From: Spartobacteria bacterium
GTDB lineage: Bacteria > Verrucomicrobiota > Kiritimatiellia > RZYC01
Direction of reading: 5' to 3'
DNA length: 64,000 bases
Assembly (NCBI GenBank): GCA_009930475.1
Contig: RZYC01000003.1
Span: 35,558 to 99,557, forward strand
Position numbers and translations under genes: made by a program. Of the stretch, positions 24,836 to 34,766 are shown piece after piece. Numbering within the stretch: the stretch's first letter is position 1; the number at the start of each line of letters is the position of its first letter. The notes below the pieces were generated by a model. It was not told the DNA's origin, searched no databases, and worked only from the letters and a program-made list of their open reading frames with translations.

Positions 24836-26971
24836 GTGAGCAGTCGCGCAAAAAAACATGTAAAATGGTTTGTCCTCCTAGGCGTCGTTCTGGGAGGCAC
24901 TCTGATTGCAGGTCTGCTGCTGCTCACACCGGGCATGGATATTCTTGAAAATGCGACATGGTCATGGCGTGTGCAGACGTGTGCCAGGCCATCGGCGATC
25001 TCGCCAAAAATCAAACTGATTCTGCTGGATCAGGCATCCATCAACTGGGGACAGGAACAGTACAAACTGGATTGGCCCTGGCCGCGACAGGTCTATGCCC
25101 CGCTGGTTCAATTCTGCAAACGCGCCGGGGCTCGCATGCTGGCACTCGATGTCCTGTTCACCGAACCTTCGCTTTACGGCGTATTCGACGATGACGCATT
25201 TGGCGAGAGTCTTTCGGATTCGGGTATCACACTCGGATCTCTGTATCTAGGACAGTCCGGCATTGATGATCCGGCAATCATCCAGCAGTTATTGCCCCAA
25301 TTAAATATCGAAGCACATGTCCATCCGGATGCACTGAAACGCCTGGAACAAGACAAGGTATTGCTCCCCATTCAGGATGTGGCCACCAACGTGGTTATGC
25401 TGGGAAACGTGGCGGCATTACCCGACGATGACGGCGCATTCCGTTCCGTTGCACTCTTTGGCCACGTCGACGGACATTGGATTCCCTCGTTGTCTTTTGC
25501 CGCGTACCTCTTTGTCCAAAACGAGAAGCACAAAGCTATGACATGGAGTCATCGCCGTCTGACCATTGGCAGCGCGTCCCTGCCGCTGGATCCCGATTCA
25601 GAAATGCTGTTGCGCTATCCGCCATCCATGGCGGCCTACACGCCCTACAGTGCGGCCGCCGTCATTCAATCGGAACAAAATCTGCAGGCAGGTCTGAAAC
25701 CAGTCGTTGATCCGTCTGAGTTAAAGGACTGTTATGTGTTTTTTGGCTTCAGTGCCCCGGCACTTATGGATCTGCGAAGTACACCCGTGAGCGAATCCAC
25801 GCCCGGTGTTTTCATCCATGCCGTGACAATGGATAACTTATTGTCTATGAACCCAATGAATAAACTGAACTATATTGAAGCCGTTTTGTACACCATGCTC
25901 TGGCTCCTTTTGTTCACAGCCATGCTGCTGTGGTCATCCCGCTTTGTGGTCTCCATTGTTTCCCTGCTCTTACTCGCCGTTTTTGCGGTTGCAGCAACTT
26001 TTGCGGGCTATCTGGCCGGATACTGGCTTCCTCTGGTTGTGCCGCTTCTGATCTGTCTTGTGTGCTCATGCATCACGCTTCTGATCAACTACTTACTTGA
26101 GGGCAGACAAAAAGTGTACATCAAACAGGCTTTTCGCTTCTATTTGAGTCCGGCTTTGATTGAACAATTGCTGGCCGATCCCGAGCGATTGAAACTGGGA
26201 GGTGAACGCAAGGAATTGTCCATTTTCTTTTCTGACCTGCAGTCCTTTTCCAGTTTTTCAGAGCGGTTGGAACCACAGGAATTAACCCATGTACTCAACG
26301 ATTATCTCAGCGATATGACGGATATCATCCTCGACGAAGGCGGGACGCTGGACAAATACGAGGGCGATGCCATCATCTGCTTCTGGAATGCCCCCATTGA
26401 TCAGCCCGATCATGCATTGCGATGCTGTCGCGCCGCCCTGCGATGCCAACAAAAACTGGCGGAACGCCGCGACGAATTCATGCAGCGCTGGGGCGTAGAA
26501 CTGCGCATGCGCATCGGCATCCACACCGGAGAAGTCGTCGTCGGCAACATGGGCTCATCCACTCGGTTTGATTACACTATGCTGGGTGATGCCGCCAATC
26601 TGGCCTCTCGCCTGGAAGGTGCCAACAAAGCCTTCAAAACCTACACCATGATTTCCAGAGCAACGATGGATAAATTGCCCGATCACACTATCCCGACGCG
26701 ACCTTTAGGACGTCTGCGCGTGGTCGGACGCAAATCTGCTGTTGAAATTTTTGAAATAATCACGCCGGAATCCGCCCTTCAAAAAGTTCCAATGATTGGA
26801 ACTTTTTGCGAAGGACTCCAGTACATTTCTTCCAATGATTGGAAAAATGCCGCCGAAAAGTTCCAATCATTGGAAAATGATCCCGTGAGTCAAAAATACC
26901 TAAACATAGCACAGGAACACCTCACTTCATCCACCCCATGGGACGGCATTTGGAATATGACGGAGAAATAG
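24836..26971 (+). CDS. CHASE2-domain class III adenylate/guanylate cyclase
   Basis: A 711-residue membrane receptor cyclase. An N-terminal helix (about 11-30), an extracytoplasmic CHASE2 sensor (about 40-340, with DWPWPRQVYAPLV and ALDVLFTEPS), three membrane helices (about 345-420), then a class III cyclase domain (about 460-640). Metal-binding Asp residues lie in FFSDLQSFSSFSE and YEGDAIICFW, and the Asn/Arg of the transition-state site in AANLASRLEG, so it is probably active. The product (cAMP or cGMP) is not certain. The start is GTG at 24836, 4 bases after the protease stop. Between the cyclase domain and the C terminus lies a triplet of the 15-bp palindrome. A metallo-beta-lactamase-fold hydrolase gene follows after 1 base. 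Confidence 0.9.
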   Translation: MSSRAKKHVKWFVLLGVVLGGTLIAGLLLLTPGMDILENATWSWRVQTCARPSAISPKIKLILLDQASINWGQEQYKLDWPWPRQVYAPLVQFCKRAGARMLALDVLFTEPSLYGVFDDDAFGESLSDSGITLGSLYLGQSGIDDPAIIQQLLPQLNIEAHVHPDALKRLEQDKVLLPIQDVATNVVMLGNVAALPDDDGAFRSVALFGHVDGHWIPSLSFAAYLFVQNEKHKAMTWSHRRLTIGSASLPLDPDSEMLLRYPPSMAAYTPYSAAAVIQSEQNLQAGLKPVVDPSELKDCYVFFGFSAPALMDLRSTPVSESTPGVFIHAVTMDNLLSMNPMNKLNYIEAVLYTMLWLLLFTAMLLWSSRFVVSIVSLLLLAVFAVAATFAGYLAGYWLPLVVPLLICLVCSCITLLINYLLEGRQKVYIKQAFRFYLSPALIEQLLADPERLKLGGERKELSIFFSDLQSFSSFSERLEPQELTHVLNDYLSDMTDIILDEGGTLDKYEGDAIICFWNAPIDQPDHALRCCRAALRCQQKLAERRDEFMQRWGVELRMRIGIHTGEVVVGNMGSSTRFDYTMLGDAANLASRLEGANKAFKTYTMISRATMDKLPDHTIPTRPLGRLRVVGRKSAVEIFEIITPESALQKVPMIGTFCEGLQYISSNDWKNAAEKFQSLENDPVSQKYLNIAQEHLTSSTPWDGIWNMTEK
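26781..26875. repeat. Triplet of the 15-bp palindrome in the cyclase gene
   Basis: Three exact cores at 26787-26801 (TTCCAATGATTGGAA, extended to a 27-base palindrome), 26830-26844 (same) and 26861-26875 (TTCCAATCATTGGAA). They are in frame and are read in three different frames: PMIGT, SNDWK and FQSLE. They occupy a region after the cyclase domain where similarity to other cyclases is not expected. Confidence 0.93.
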
Positions 26972-26972
26972 T

Positions 26973-27818
26973 ATGAAAGTTCATTTTGGCGGCGTACGCG
27001 GCACAGCTGCAATTACTGATACAGCCTTTGCGCATTACGGAGGCGACACCACCGCGTTTCTGATTGAATCTGAAAAAGGCCAGCGAATCCTCATCGATTT
27101 CGGTTCCGGCGTGCGCGCCTTCCGCAACGAAACAGCCAGCAATGCCAATATTCATGTCGCCCTGCTCACGCATTATCACCTGGATCACCTCAATGGATTC
27201 CCCGTCTTTGAGCGAATTTACGATCCCGAATGGCACGCACGCATCATGGGGCCGCCTTCCGACGGAATGGGTATCCGCGATATCTTTTCAAACATACTTG
27301 CACGACCTTTCTGGCCCATGCAGGTGGATATGCTTTCGGCGCATATCGAATTCGAAACACTGCCATCAGAATATACCTCGCAATCCCGTCACCTCGAAGA
27401 TCTAACGCTTTCATGGTGTCCAGTGCATCACCCTGGAGGCTGTCTAGCCTATCGGCTGGACGAAAAAACAACCAATCAATCCGTTATAATCGCAACCGAC
27501 ATGGAATGGCAGGCCTCAACTCCCGAAGAAAAGGCACAATTTATCACGCTATGCACCAGCCCGTCACCTGCAAACTGCCTACTTTTTGACGGACATTTTA
27601 TGCCTGAAAATTACGCGACACATCATAACTGGGGCCACAGTACCTGGCAGGATGCCGTCGAAATCCATCAGCTGACTAACATCGAAAACATCCGAATTAT
27701 CCATCATGCCCCAGCCGCCAGCGATACCGCATTAGCCGACATCGACCAATCAGTCCATGCCGCCCACCCCTATATTCGATTTGCCCGCCAGGGCGACATG
27801 CTCATTCCCGACAGTTGA
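26973..27818 (+). CDS. Metallo-beta-lactamase-fold hydrolase, putative cyclic-nucleotide phosphodiesterase
   Basis: A 281-residue protein of the MBL fold that begins MKVHFGGVRGTA and has YGGDTT near residue 28, the start pattern of a widespread hydrolase subfamily. The metal motif is THYHLDHLNGFP (HxHxDH), with further ligands likely in HHPGG, ATDMEW and IIHHAP. It lies 1 base after the nucleotide cyclase gene, so a role in hydrolysing the cyclase product is plausible, but this is inference from position; MBL-fold proteins also act on RNA and thioesters. Confidence 0.83.
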   Translation: MKVHFGGVRGTAAITDTAFAHYGGDTTAFLIESEKGQRILIDFGSGVRAFRNETASNANIHVALLTHYHLDHLNGFPVFERIYDPEWHARIMGPPSDGMGIRDIFSNILARPFWPMQVDMLSAHIEFETLPSEYTSQSRHLEDLTLSWCPVHHPGGCLAYRLDEKTTNQSVIIATDMEWQASTPEEKAQFITLCTSPSPANCLLFDGHFMPENYATHHNWGHSTWQDAVEIHQLTNIENIRIIHHAPAASDTALADIDQSVHAAHPYIRFARQGDMLIPDS

Positions 27819-27829
27819 TGCGATCGACT

Positions 27830-28801
27830 TCACCCGTGCACATCACGAATCGCAAATAAATCCCCAAGCCCGTCACGAACCTTCCTGCGTCCCTGTTTTC
27901 GTCGCGGCCCGAAATAATCACGATGTTCTGCAAAGAACTCTTCCACAAAATCTTTTCCACCCAAAACCTGCCCTTCGGTAAAATATCTGCACCGACAAAG
28001 CAGCCGTTCCAACGGCGTCAGTTTCGTTCTGTTTTTCATTTTTTCGCGCAAAAAATCCTGATCCATATATACAAGATTTCGATTGTTGCGGACTTCTTCA
28101 TACATCAAAACATGCTCATAGTACGTCTGCGAAACAACGTCCCAGCTACCCGAAACAGCAAGTGCCTTAGCAACACACGCAATCCCTCGACGTGCCACTT
28201 TTGTGCCTCGCATCGCCTCGCCAAATCCACAAAACCGATACGCCTTGGGCTCATCCACAATCCCTGCCCGCACCGGATTCATTTCAATGTAAGCGGCCAT
28301 CGTTCGCAACGCCGCACCATCCTCCACCAAAACACTTTTAAACCGATCCTGCCAAATCGTTCCGCATGTCCCGTGTTTTCGATGATACCAGTTTACAAAT
28401 CGCTGCTTGATCTGCTTCATAAACTCCGAAATATCATGCATCCGACGACGATACCGCGCCTTATCCTCTTCCACAGCATCCAGCATACCCCGTTCAGTCC
28501 ACAACGCCCACCGTTCAAGAATCTCAAACCGACCCACTCGCCCATACAGGCATAACAACCGCTTCAGCAATTCAGCGTCACTAACTTCGGTGTTGCGATC
28601 CGGCTCCTCAACAAGAATATGCACATGATTCGTCATCAATGCATACGTCAAAACATTCACCCCTGTGAACCCCTCCACCCTGCGTATCAAACGATGTAGC
28701 ACCGCTTTTTCCTCTTCTCCCAGCAACATCTGTCGCAGCACCACCCGCGTTATTAAATGGTAATAGGCAAGCTGTTCTCTCTTTATTCGTCCTCTTCTCA
28801 T
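27830..28801 (-). CDS. RAYT-like IS200-family transposase (Y1_Tnp), copy 3
   Basis: A 323-residue homologue of the other three, starting MRRGRIKREQLAYYHLITRV. HUH motif H59-V-H61 in TNHVHILVEEP; candidate tyrosine in NWYHRKHGTCG, where one Tyr conserved in the other copies is Cys. It is more diverged from copies 1 and 2 than they are from each other. The gene ends 12 bases from the hydrolase stop in a convergent arrangement. The start codon is preceded by an AT-poor segment with no clear ribosome site. Confidence 0.88.
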   Translation of the reverse strand: MRRGRIKREQLAYYHLITRVVLRQMLLGEEEKAVLHRLIRRVEGFTGVNVLTYALMTNHVHILVEEPDRNTEVSDAELLKRLLCLYGRVGRFEILERWALWTERGMLDAVEEDKARYRRRMHDISEFMKQIKQRFVNWYHRKHGTCGTIWQDRFKSVLVEDGAALRTMAAYIEMNPVRAGIVDEPKAYRFCGFGEAMRGTKVARRGIACVAKALAVSGSWDVVSQTYYEHVLMYEEVRNNRNLVYMDQDFLREKMKNRTKLTPLERLLCRCRYFTEGQVLGGKDFVEEFFAEHRDYFGPRRKQGRRKVRDGLGDLFAIRDVHG

Positions 28802-28878
28802 GCCCCGATGACAACACAACCACACACCTGTGTCAACAAATAAATCAGTTATGGGTCTGAATTATTATCGCTTGATAA

Positions 28879-31800
28879 TCAGATCAGTTCAAGTTTGCCG
28901 TTTTTGATGCGACCAAATTGTACAGAGCCATCGCTCATATTGGGCCATGCGTTGATCTGGTCATCCTGTTTAATGATAATATCTAATTCAGGCAGCAGGT
29001 CTTCGTCCGTGGCGACCCCGTGTATTTTGATGGCTTCATCAAGGCGAAATTGACTTACATGCTCATACAGTTCTACTGAACATGCGTGCAAATCGACAGC
29101 TTTGGCAGTCGCACGCTGGGATGACTTGCAATTATTTGAGGTAATTTTTTCAATGGCGGACAATTCAGCATGAAAATGGAGAATCGATTCGGCCTGTTCA
29201 TGACTTGAACGGGCTTCTTCGTAAACCAAATCCGCGACATCGATTACATCACCCAGGATGGAATCAAACACCGTGGTTGTCTGCTGCGTCGAAATTTCGC
29301 CCTTTTCTGCAGCACTCATAATGCGTGCAATCAATCCGCCGGTCTCTGCGGCTGCTCGTGCACTTTGATCGGCTAAAGTTCGCACTTCATCGGCCACAAC
29401 GGCGAAGCTTCGGCCAGCCACACCCGCTCTAGCCGCTTCTACGGCAGCATTTAACGCAAGGATATTCGTTTGAAAGGCAATATCTTCAATTAATTTAATG
29501 ACCTTTTTGGCACTGTGGCATGAAGACTTAAGGGTGACCATATCCTGCGACAACTCTTGCAGTGTCTGCCTGCCCGATTCCGCAGCAGCCCGAACCTGAA
29601 CCGCCTTATGATTCAGTTCATCTGTACGAACACTGTTAGCCGCCACATCCTGCGCTGTGGCCGTCACGGATTCCATCACCTTTCCTAACGCATGTACCTG
29701 ATATTTGGTATCAATGGAGAGCGAATCGTTCAACTCACGAATACTATCCGTGCCATCATTGACATTATTCGTCATCACATTCACCTGACTCAACACACTG
29801 TGCAAACGGCAAACGGTTTTGTTTACATTTGCCTTCAACTCCTCAAAACGTCCAGCAAAGGAGCCGACCATCTGAACAGAAAGATCTTTCGATGCCATCG
29901 CACTGAGCACGCGCTCGGCCTCATCCAGCGGGCGGGCCACGGAATCCAGCATTCGATTCATTTCTTCCACCACGGCTCGGTATTCCCCGGAATAGTTTTC
30001 TGCATCAGCACGAACATCCAGCTGACCGATCCTGACCGCCGCCGCCATATTACGGGCGTCCCCAACCAGCTGCTTCAGATTCTCACGAATCCCGTTCAAG
30101 CCGGTTGTAAGAACAATTTGCTTACCGGGAAGGACATGCATACTGCGTTCGAGGTTTCCGGCGGCATATTCATTAATCCGATCCAACCCGTTCAAAAACG
30201 GGAAAATAATAGCATCGGTCAACCGGTTTACGCCCAGACCAATTTCCTCGTAAATCCCCTGCAATCCATCGAGATTACAACGTGCATCCAGATTACCAGC
30301 AGCCTGTTGCGCCACGACATCATTCATATTTTTATGCAAAGCATGCAACGCCCGGATCGTGCTGTTCATATTATTACGAATGGTATTAAAATCGCCTCGG
30401 TAGTGATCCGGCATTTCTTCGGGCAAAATGCATTTACTTATTTTATCCAACCGATCGGCCGCATCATCCAGCGGTTCAGTCAGCGACGCGACGACCTGAT
30501 TCATTCCCGCAACAATGTGACGGTAATTACCCCTGTGATTCGACTCATCAATACGGGCATTCAACTGGCCGGCGGCAGCCTTATCCGCCATTTCTGAAAT
30601 ATCATCAAGAAGCCGTTTAACCGTGCGCACCATATCACGCAGTGCCAATCCAACCACATCCTGATCTGATGTTAATATCACGCGTTCAGGGATATCACCA
30701 CCGGCAACCTGCTCCAGCACACGTGCTTTTTCCCGTTGTGCTTCAATCATTTCACCAAAAGACTGCGTCAGCTCACCCATTTCATCATGTGTGACAACGC
30801 CAATATTAACGGATAGATCTCCACGTTTTACCGCATCAGATATATGGCGCAACCGCTGTAGCGGATTCAGCATAAAAATCCGTGCACAATAATGATTAAA
30901 CACAAAAACAATCAACGCCGCCCCCAGCACCGCCGCGATAACCGACGAACGGACATCGTTTATACCGGCATCCGCCTCGTTTCGCAGCTGCGTCACGCCC
31001 GCCAGCACATCTTTCTCCGGCATGGAAACGACCATCTCGAACATTTGGTCTCCAATGTTAAAAGGTTGACATGCAAACATAAACGCGCCATTGACCGTGT
31101 TATAGGAATAGCAATCCGTGGACGACAACGTTCCCTGTCGAAACAATGACACCAGTTCTACATCATCGATCAGCGATTCGATATGCAATGAATCATTCAA
31201 ATCATTATCTTGGTGTACAACAAGTTTTCCGGCTTCATCAACCACCCATACATCGCTGTGAGATTCGGCGTTTTGCTCAATTAAAAGGCGCGAAACCGCC
31301 GACCAATCCACATTCAGGACAATGCACCCATACAACCGGGATTCAAAATAGCAGGGAACGGCCACATGAATCGTCGGAGTACCCAGATGCCCGCTTATTT
31401 CCACGGGAGACACATAAAAGGGTGCTTCGTTCTCCAACAAATTTTGTTCCATACGCTGGTACCAAGCATCAGAGGCTACGGACTCTTCGACGCCAAAAAT
31501 ACGACCCTGCTCCACACGGGCACATTCCGTTCCCTGCGCATCGATAAACCGCAGTTCATTAAAAAGCGGAACCAGCGTATCGCCCTGCTGAATACGGGGC
31601 TGTTCAGCAAACGATTGAAGTGCCTCTTTCACCTCATGCATCGCACTGCCCGGCGACATAGCCAGCATTTCATCTCGCACCCCTTTTACGCAAACAACCC
31701 AGTCCCAGGGAGAAAAACGCACATAGCTCACAAATTCATGCTTGCCATTGACCTCGTAATGCACTGTCTGCACGCGAACAGGCTCCGCCTTCCGAAGGAC

Positions 31801-32340
31801 ATCTCCAAAGACACCGCCTTCTACCGCCGCCGCATCTTCCCCTATATATTTCTTTCTTGGATGAATAACAATTTTGCCCGTCGAATCCATCACCACAGGA
31901 TATCCGCTATTTCCTAGCGTCATACGACGGATCGTCTTGATCATGGCCTTATTATGACGCCCTTCATCCGCATCCCCGGCCAGATAAATCCCGCAAATAT
32001 CCATCAATCTATGAACCATTTCGATGGATGCTTTACTACTCAAGTCACTCCAAAAGACATTATCGCCGGACAGCTCCATATAACTTCGCAGAGGGGCCAG
32101 CTCAGCCAGTCGCTGTGCATCCTTAACAGCACTGTCGATAATCCCCTGAACGGTCTCAACATTGCGTCCCGTCGCCAAATGCAACCGTTCCTTTGTCATT
32201 TTTTCCAGAGAGGACGACGACAGTTCCACACTGCGCCGGCTGAAAGACTGAAAAGCGTTGAACGAAATGCCAGCAACGGCAACGCCAAGCAACAAGACGG
32301 GCACTAAATTAATCAAATGCAACTTACGACTAAGTTTCAT
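28879..32340 (-). CDS. Very large methyl-accepting chemotaxis protein with tandem HAMP-like modules
   Basis: A 1,153-residue chemoreceptor, about twice the usual length. Membrane helix about 7-30; a periplasmic double-Cache-like sensor to about residue 460 ([15 protein letters not shown], then a second module with [15 protein letters not shown]); second helix about 465-483; then about 400 residues of repeated HAMP-like segments (for example [41 protein letters not shown]); and the signalling tip [23 protein letters not shown]. The start at 32340 has AAAGG upstream. No CheW or CheB/R gene is adjacent; the nearest partner is the broken CheA gene at 62,260. The ligand is unknown. Confidence 0.92.
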   Translation of the reverse strand: MKLSRKLHLINLVPVLLLGVAVAGISFNAFQSFSRRSVELSSSSLEKMTKERLHLATGRNVETVQGIIDSAVKDAQRLAELAPLRSYMELSGDNVFWSDLSSKASIEMVHRLMDICGIYLAGDADEGRHNKAMIKTIRRMTLGNSGYPVVMDSTGKIVIHPRKKYIGEDAAAVEGGVFGDVLRKAEPVRVQTVHYEVNGKHEFVSYVRFSPWDWVVCVKGVRDEMLAMSPGSAMHEVKEALQSFAEQPRIQQGDTLVPLFNELRFIDAQGTECARVEQGRIFGVEESVASDAWYQRMEQNLLENEAPFYVSPVEISGHLGTPTIHVAVPCYFESRLYGCIVLNVDWSAVSRLLIEQNAESHSDVWVVDEAGKLVVHQDNDLNDSLHIESLIDDVELVSLFRQGTLSSTDCYSYNTVNGAFMFACQPFNIGDQMFEMVVSMPEKDVLAGVTQLRNEADAGINDVRSSVIAAVLGAALIVFVFNHYCARIFMLNPLQRLRHISDAVKRGDLSVNIGVVTHDEMGELTQSFGEMIEAQREKARVLEQVAGGDIPERVILTSDQDVVGLALRDMVRTVKRLLDDISEMADKAAAGQLNARIDESNHRGNYRHIVAGMNQVVASLTEPLDDAADRLDKISKCILPEEMPDHYRGDFNTIRNNMNSTIRALHALHKNMNDVVAQQAAGNLDARCNLDGLQGIYEEIGLGVNRLTDAIIFPFLNGLDRINEYAAGNLERSMHVLPGKQIVLTTGLNGIRENLKQLVGDARNMAAAVRIGQLDVRADAENYSGEYRAVVEEMNRMLDSVARPLDEAERVLSAMASKDLSVQMVGSFAGRFEELKANVNKTVCRLHSVLSQVNVMTNNVNDGTDSIRELNDSLSIDTKYQVHALGKVMESVTATAQDVAANSVRTDELNHKAVQVRAAAESGRQTLQELSQDMVTLKSSCHSAKKVIKLIEDIAFQTNILALNAAVEAARAGVAGRSFAVVADEVRTLADQSARAAAETGGLIARIMSAAEKGEISTQQTTTVFDSILGDVIDVADLVYEEARSSHEQAESILHFHAELSAIEKITSNNCKSSQRATAKAVDLHACSVELYEHVSQFRLDEAIKIHGVATDEDLLPELDIIIKQDDQINAWPNMSDGSVQFGRIKNGKLELI

Positions 32341-32525
32341 ACACACTACCTTTCATTGGTATTCCATCGAATACGCGAAAAGTAGAACCGTTACGTTAGA
32401 AACACATTAACACGCTGTGTAAATTACGCTTCGACATAAGCATATTATCGACGATAACAACTGCAGGCGCATGATAGCTGTCCGGTCTTATGCATCCTCT
32501 TTGTTTCAAACCTATAGCTAAATAC

Positions 32526-33323
32526 CTAGAGCCTGACTTCCTTATCCAGGTTAAACAGCTTATACGCATTGGTGCATGTCTGGTCGATGATAGTACTCAA
32601 GGGCTCGTGACGGACAGATGCCAGTGCTTGTGCAATCAACAGCAGATTTGCCGGTTCATTGACCTGCAGTCCCTGCTTCTGAAGAGGAAACGGGAGCATA
32701 TCCGGCGCATCGGTTTCCATCACATAGCGATGGGAAGGAACCCATTGCGCGGCGATATGAGCCCGTGTGGCATGGGGATTGGTCACTGCTGCACCGAAAG
32801 AAATACTAAGCGGCGTCTCCAACAGCTCCGACAGCACCTGCTGCGAACCGGAAAAGGCATGAACCATGCCGCCGGCGGGTAAGGAAGGAAAATGTTTTAA
32901 TACCGACAGCAATTCCGACCAGCATCGCACGCAATGAATCGAAACCGGGCGGGACAGCGCTGCGGCCCATTCCATCTGGCGGCGAAACGCCTTCAGCTGT
33001 AGCGACAAAGGCACATCACAACAACGATCCAGTCCAATTTCGCCGATGGCCAATGCCGGGTAAGTCTGAAGCAATACTTCAAGTCTCGCTTCGGCAGCCG
33101 GAGTCCATTGATCCGCGAACCACGGATGCAATCCAATGGCGCCATGAATACGCAGCGAAGAGTCCCGATGGTTCTGGATCAACTGAATCACAGCATCCCA
33201 GTCATCGGGGGATGTTCCGCAGGAAACCAGTCCTCTCAGGCCTGCGGCCTTGGCGCGATCCAGTACCGCGTCCAGTTCCTGCGCCAGGCGCGGATCCGTT
33301 AGATGAACATGGGCATCAATCAC
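32526..33323 (-). CDS. tatD: TatD-family metal-dependent hydrolase
   Basis: A 265-residue TatD-type deoxyribonuclease/amidohydrolase-fold protein. Metal ligands are visible in IDAHVHL, AIGEIGLD, SIHCVR, VHAFSGS and METDAPDMLPF. TatD proteins are 3'-5' DNases involved in DNA repair and quality control. I place the start at GTG 33323 because it gives the family-typical beginning (M)IDAHVHL; it overlaps the mutM 3' end by 8 bases. Earlier in-frame codons lie inside mutM. Together with MutM and a DnaQ-like exonuclease upstream it forms a small DNA-maintenance group. Confidence 0.87.
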   Translation of the reverse strand: MIDAHVHLTDPRLAQELDAVLDRAKAAGLRGLVSCGTSPDDWDAVIQLIQNHRDSSLRIHGAIGLHPWFADQWTPAAEARLEVLLQTYPALAIGEIGLDRCCDVPLSLQLKAFRRQMEWAAALSRPVSIHCVRCWSELLSVLKHFPSLPAGGMVHAFSGSQQVLSELLETPLSISFGAAVTNPHATRAHIAAQWVPSHRYVMETDAPDMLPFPLQKQGLQVNEPANLLLIAQALASVRHEPLSTIIDQTCTNAYKLFNLDKEVRL

Positions 33324-34152
33324 GGGGAGCGACCTGACAATGAGGACAAAAATGCGTTCCTCGCTGCGCCACAATGGTTTTTACAAGCGTGGTACCGCAG
33401 CGACAGCAAGGCAGTCCCTGCTGGCCATAAACGGAAAGCGCTTCCCTGTTGCGGCCCGCCTCCCCCTGCGGCAGGACAAAGTTAGCGGCACCATGCCCCA
33501 GCGACGTTCCCGCATTTTCAATGCCCTGGGAAAGAACCTTTCGAATGGCCGACAACAGCCGTTCTGCCTGCGCTTCAGATAAAGACGACGCAGGTGCTGC
33601 GGGATGAATTTGCGCACGCCAAAGGGATTCATCGCAATAAATATTCCCCAGTCCCGCCAAAAAATGCTGATTTAGCAGCAAGGGTTTAATCCGCGTGCTT
33701 CTTCGTTGTAGCGAGCAATAAAAAGAGCGAGCCGTGAGCGAGGCATCCCAAGGCTCCGGCCCCAGTTTTTTCAGTATATCCAACGAATGAGCCAACGTAA
33801 TACGACCGAATTTACGCGCGTCACAGAAGTGCAGCTGTTTTCCGGAAACAAATAAAAAGGAAACCCGTTCATGGGGACGCAACGCATGGTCATCGTCATA
33901 ATAAATGCGGCCGGACATGCGTAAATGCATCAAGATATACCGTTCCTCATTACAGGAAAGCACCAGATATTTACCCCGTCGATGAACAGACCGTATCGTA
34001 CAGTCGACAAAGAAATCCGCAACCTGCCCCTGAACGCCCCGACACACCAGCGTGCTGTTCCAAAAACAACGACAGGATGCCATGCGCTCCCCTGCGATAC
34101 CCGCCCGTTCCAGATAGCGTTTAATCGTCTCCACCTCAGGCAATTCAGGCAT
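33316..34152 (-). CDS. mutM: Formamidopyrimidine-DNA glycosylase
   Basis: A 278-residue MutM/Fpg that removes oxidised purines such as 8-oxoguanine and cleaves the abasic site. It starts MPELPEVET, in which Pro-2 is the catalytic nucleophile and Glu-3 the acid. HRRGKYLVL holds the beta-hairpin lysine; GNIYCDESLW matches the usual GNIYADE; the C-terminal zinc finger is CCRCG...FCPHC. The start was chosen because the N-terminal Pro must follow the initiator Met; the gene begins 1 base after the upstream exonuclease gene. Confidence 0.96.
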   Translation of the reverse strand: MPELPEVETIKRYLERAGIAGERMASCRCFWNSTLVCRGVQGQVADFFVDCTIRSVHRRGKYLVLSCNEERYILMHLRMSGRIYYDDDHALRPHERVSFLFVSGKQLHFCDARKFGRITLAHSLDILKKLGPEPWDASLTARSFYCSLQRRSTRIKPLLLNQHFLAGLGNIYCDESLWRAQIHPAAPASSLSEAQAERLLSAIRKVLSQGIENAGTSLGHGAANFVLPQGEAGRNREALSVYGQQGLPCCRCGTTLVKTIVAQRGTHFCPHCQVAPRD

Positions 34153-34153
34153 A

Positions 34154-34756
34154 TCATCGTCCCCGGCATGTACGTTTACAGATCGCCACCGCATCTTCCA
34201 GCAGCAGATCATTCCATCCCGGCTGGCTTAACAACGTCTGAAGCAATACGGCACTTGCCACCGCATCGTATAGCGCATCGTGCGGACCTCTCGCTGGACA
34301 GCACTGCTGAATATAAGGAGTTAATTCCAGTACATTGCATATCTCATCCAGCGCAAAAGAAGCCAGATCGGGCCATGCCAGACGCGCCAGAACCAGCGTA
34401 TCAATCCAGGGACCAAACTGATGCATCGCCGCCGTTTGACGCAGCATTTTTCGTTCCGTCGCAACGTTATGAGCCCCCAGTGGAAACCTTGTGAGCGCAT
34501 GATGTAATGAAGGCCAAAGATCCAGGAGCGTGGGCGCGCCCGACAACGCCGCTTCATGGGCATGAAAGGAGCCCGGGATATAGGGATTCACCGGGCGGGG
34601 GCCAATACGCAGCAGAGACGAAAACATGTCATCCAAATCTACCGCGCCACCATGAAAGCGGACGAGGCCAACCTGCCATGGTTCTACGGGATACCCCGCA
34701 ACACTGCCGGTGGTTTCAAAATCCAGAATATAAAGCGTCGCCTCGCTCAACCGCAT
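34154..34756 (-). CDS. DnaQ-like 3'-5' exonuclease
   Basis: A 200-residue DEDD-family exonuclease. ExoI is in LDFETTG (Asp and Glu), ExoII in GAHNVATERKML, where the usual Asp appears as Glu, and ExoIII in HDALYDAVASA (HxAxxD). No polymerase or other domain is attached, so it is a stand-alone proofreading- or RNase T-like nuclease. GAGG lies 8 bases before the ATG at 34756. It is 10 bases downstream of the HEAT-repeat gene and directly before mutM. Confidence 0.85.
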   Translation of the reverse strand: MRLSEATLYILDFETTGSVAGYPVEPWQVGLVRFHGGAVDLDDMFSSLLRIGPRPVNPYIPGSFHAHEAALSGAPTLLDLWPSLHHALTRFPLGAHNVATERKMLRQTAAMHQFGPWIDTLVLARLAWPDLASFALDEICNVLELTPYIQQCCPARGPHDALYDAVASAVLLQTLLSQPGWNDLLLEDAVAICKRTCRGR

Positions 34757-34766
34757 AGGATACACC

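Noticed and set aside
29692..30597. A 301-codon plus-strand open frame inside the chemoreceptor gene
   Set aside because: Opposite the HAMP-like repeats of a well supported receptor; no ribosome site or family match.
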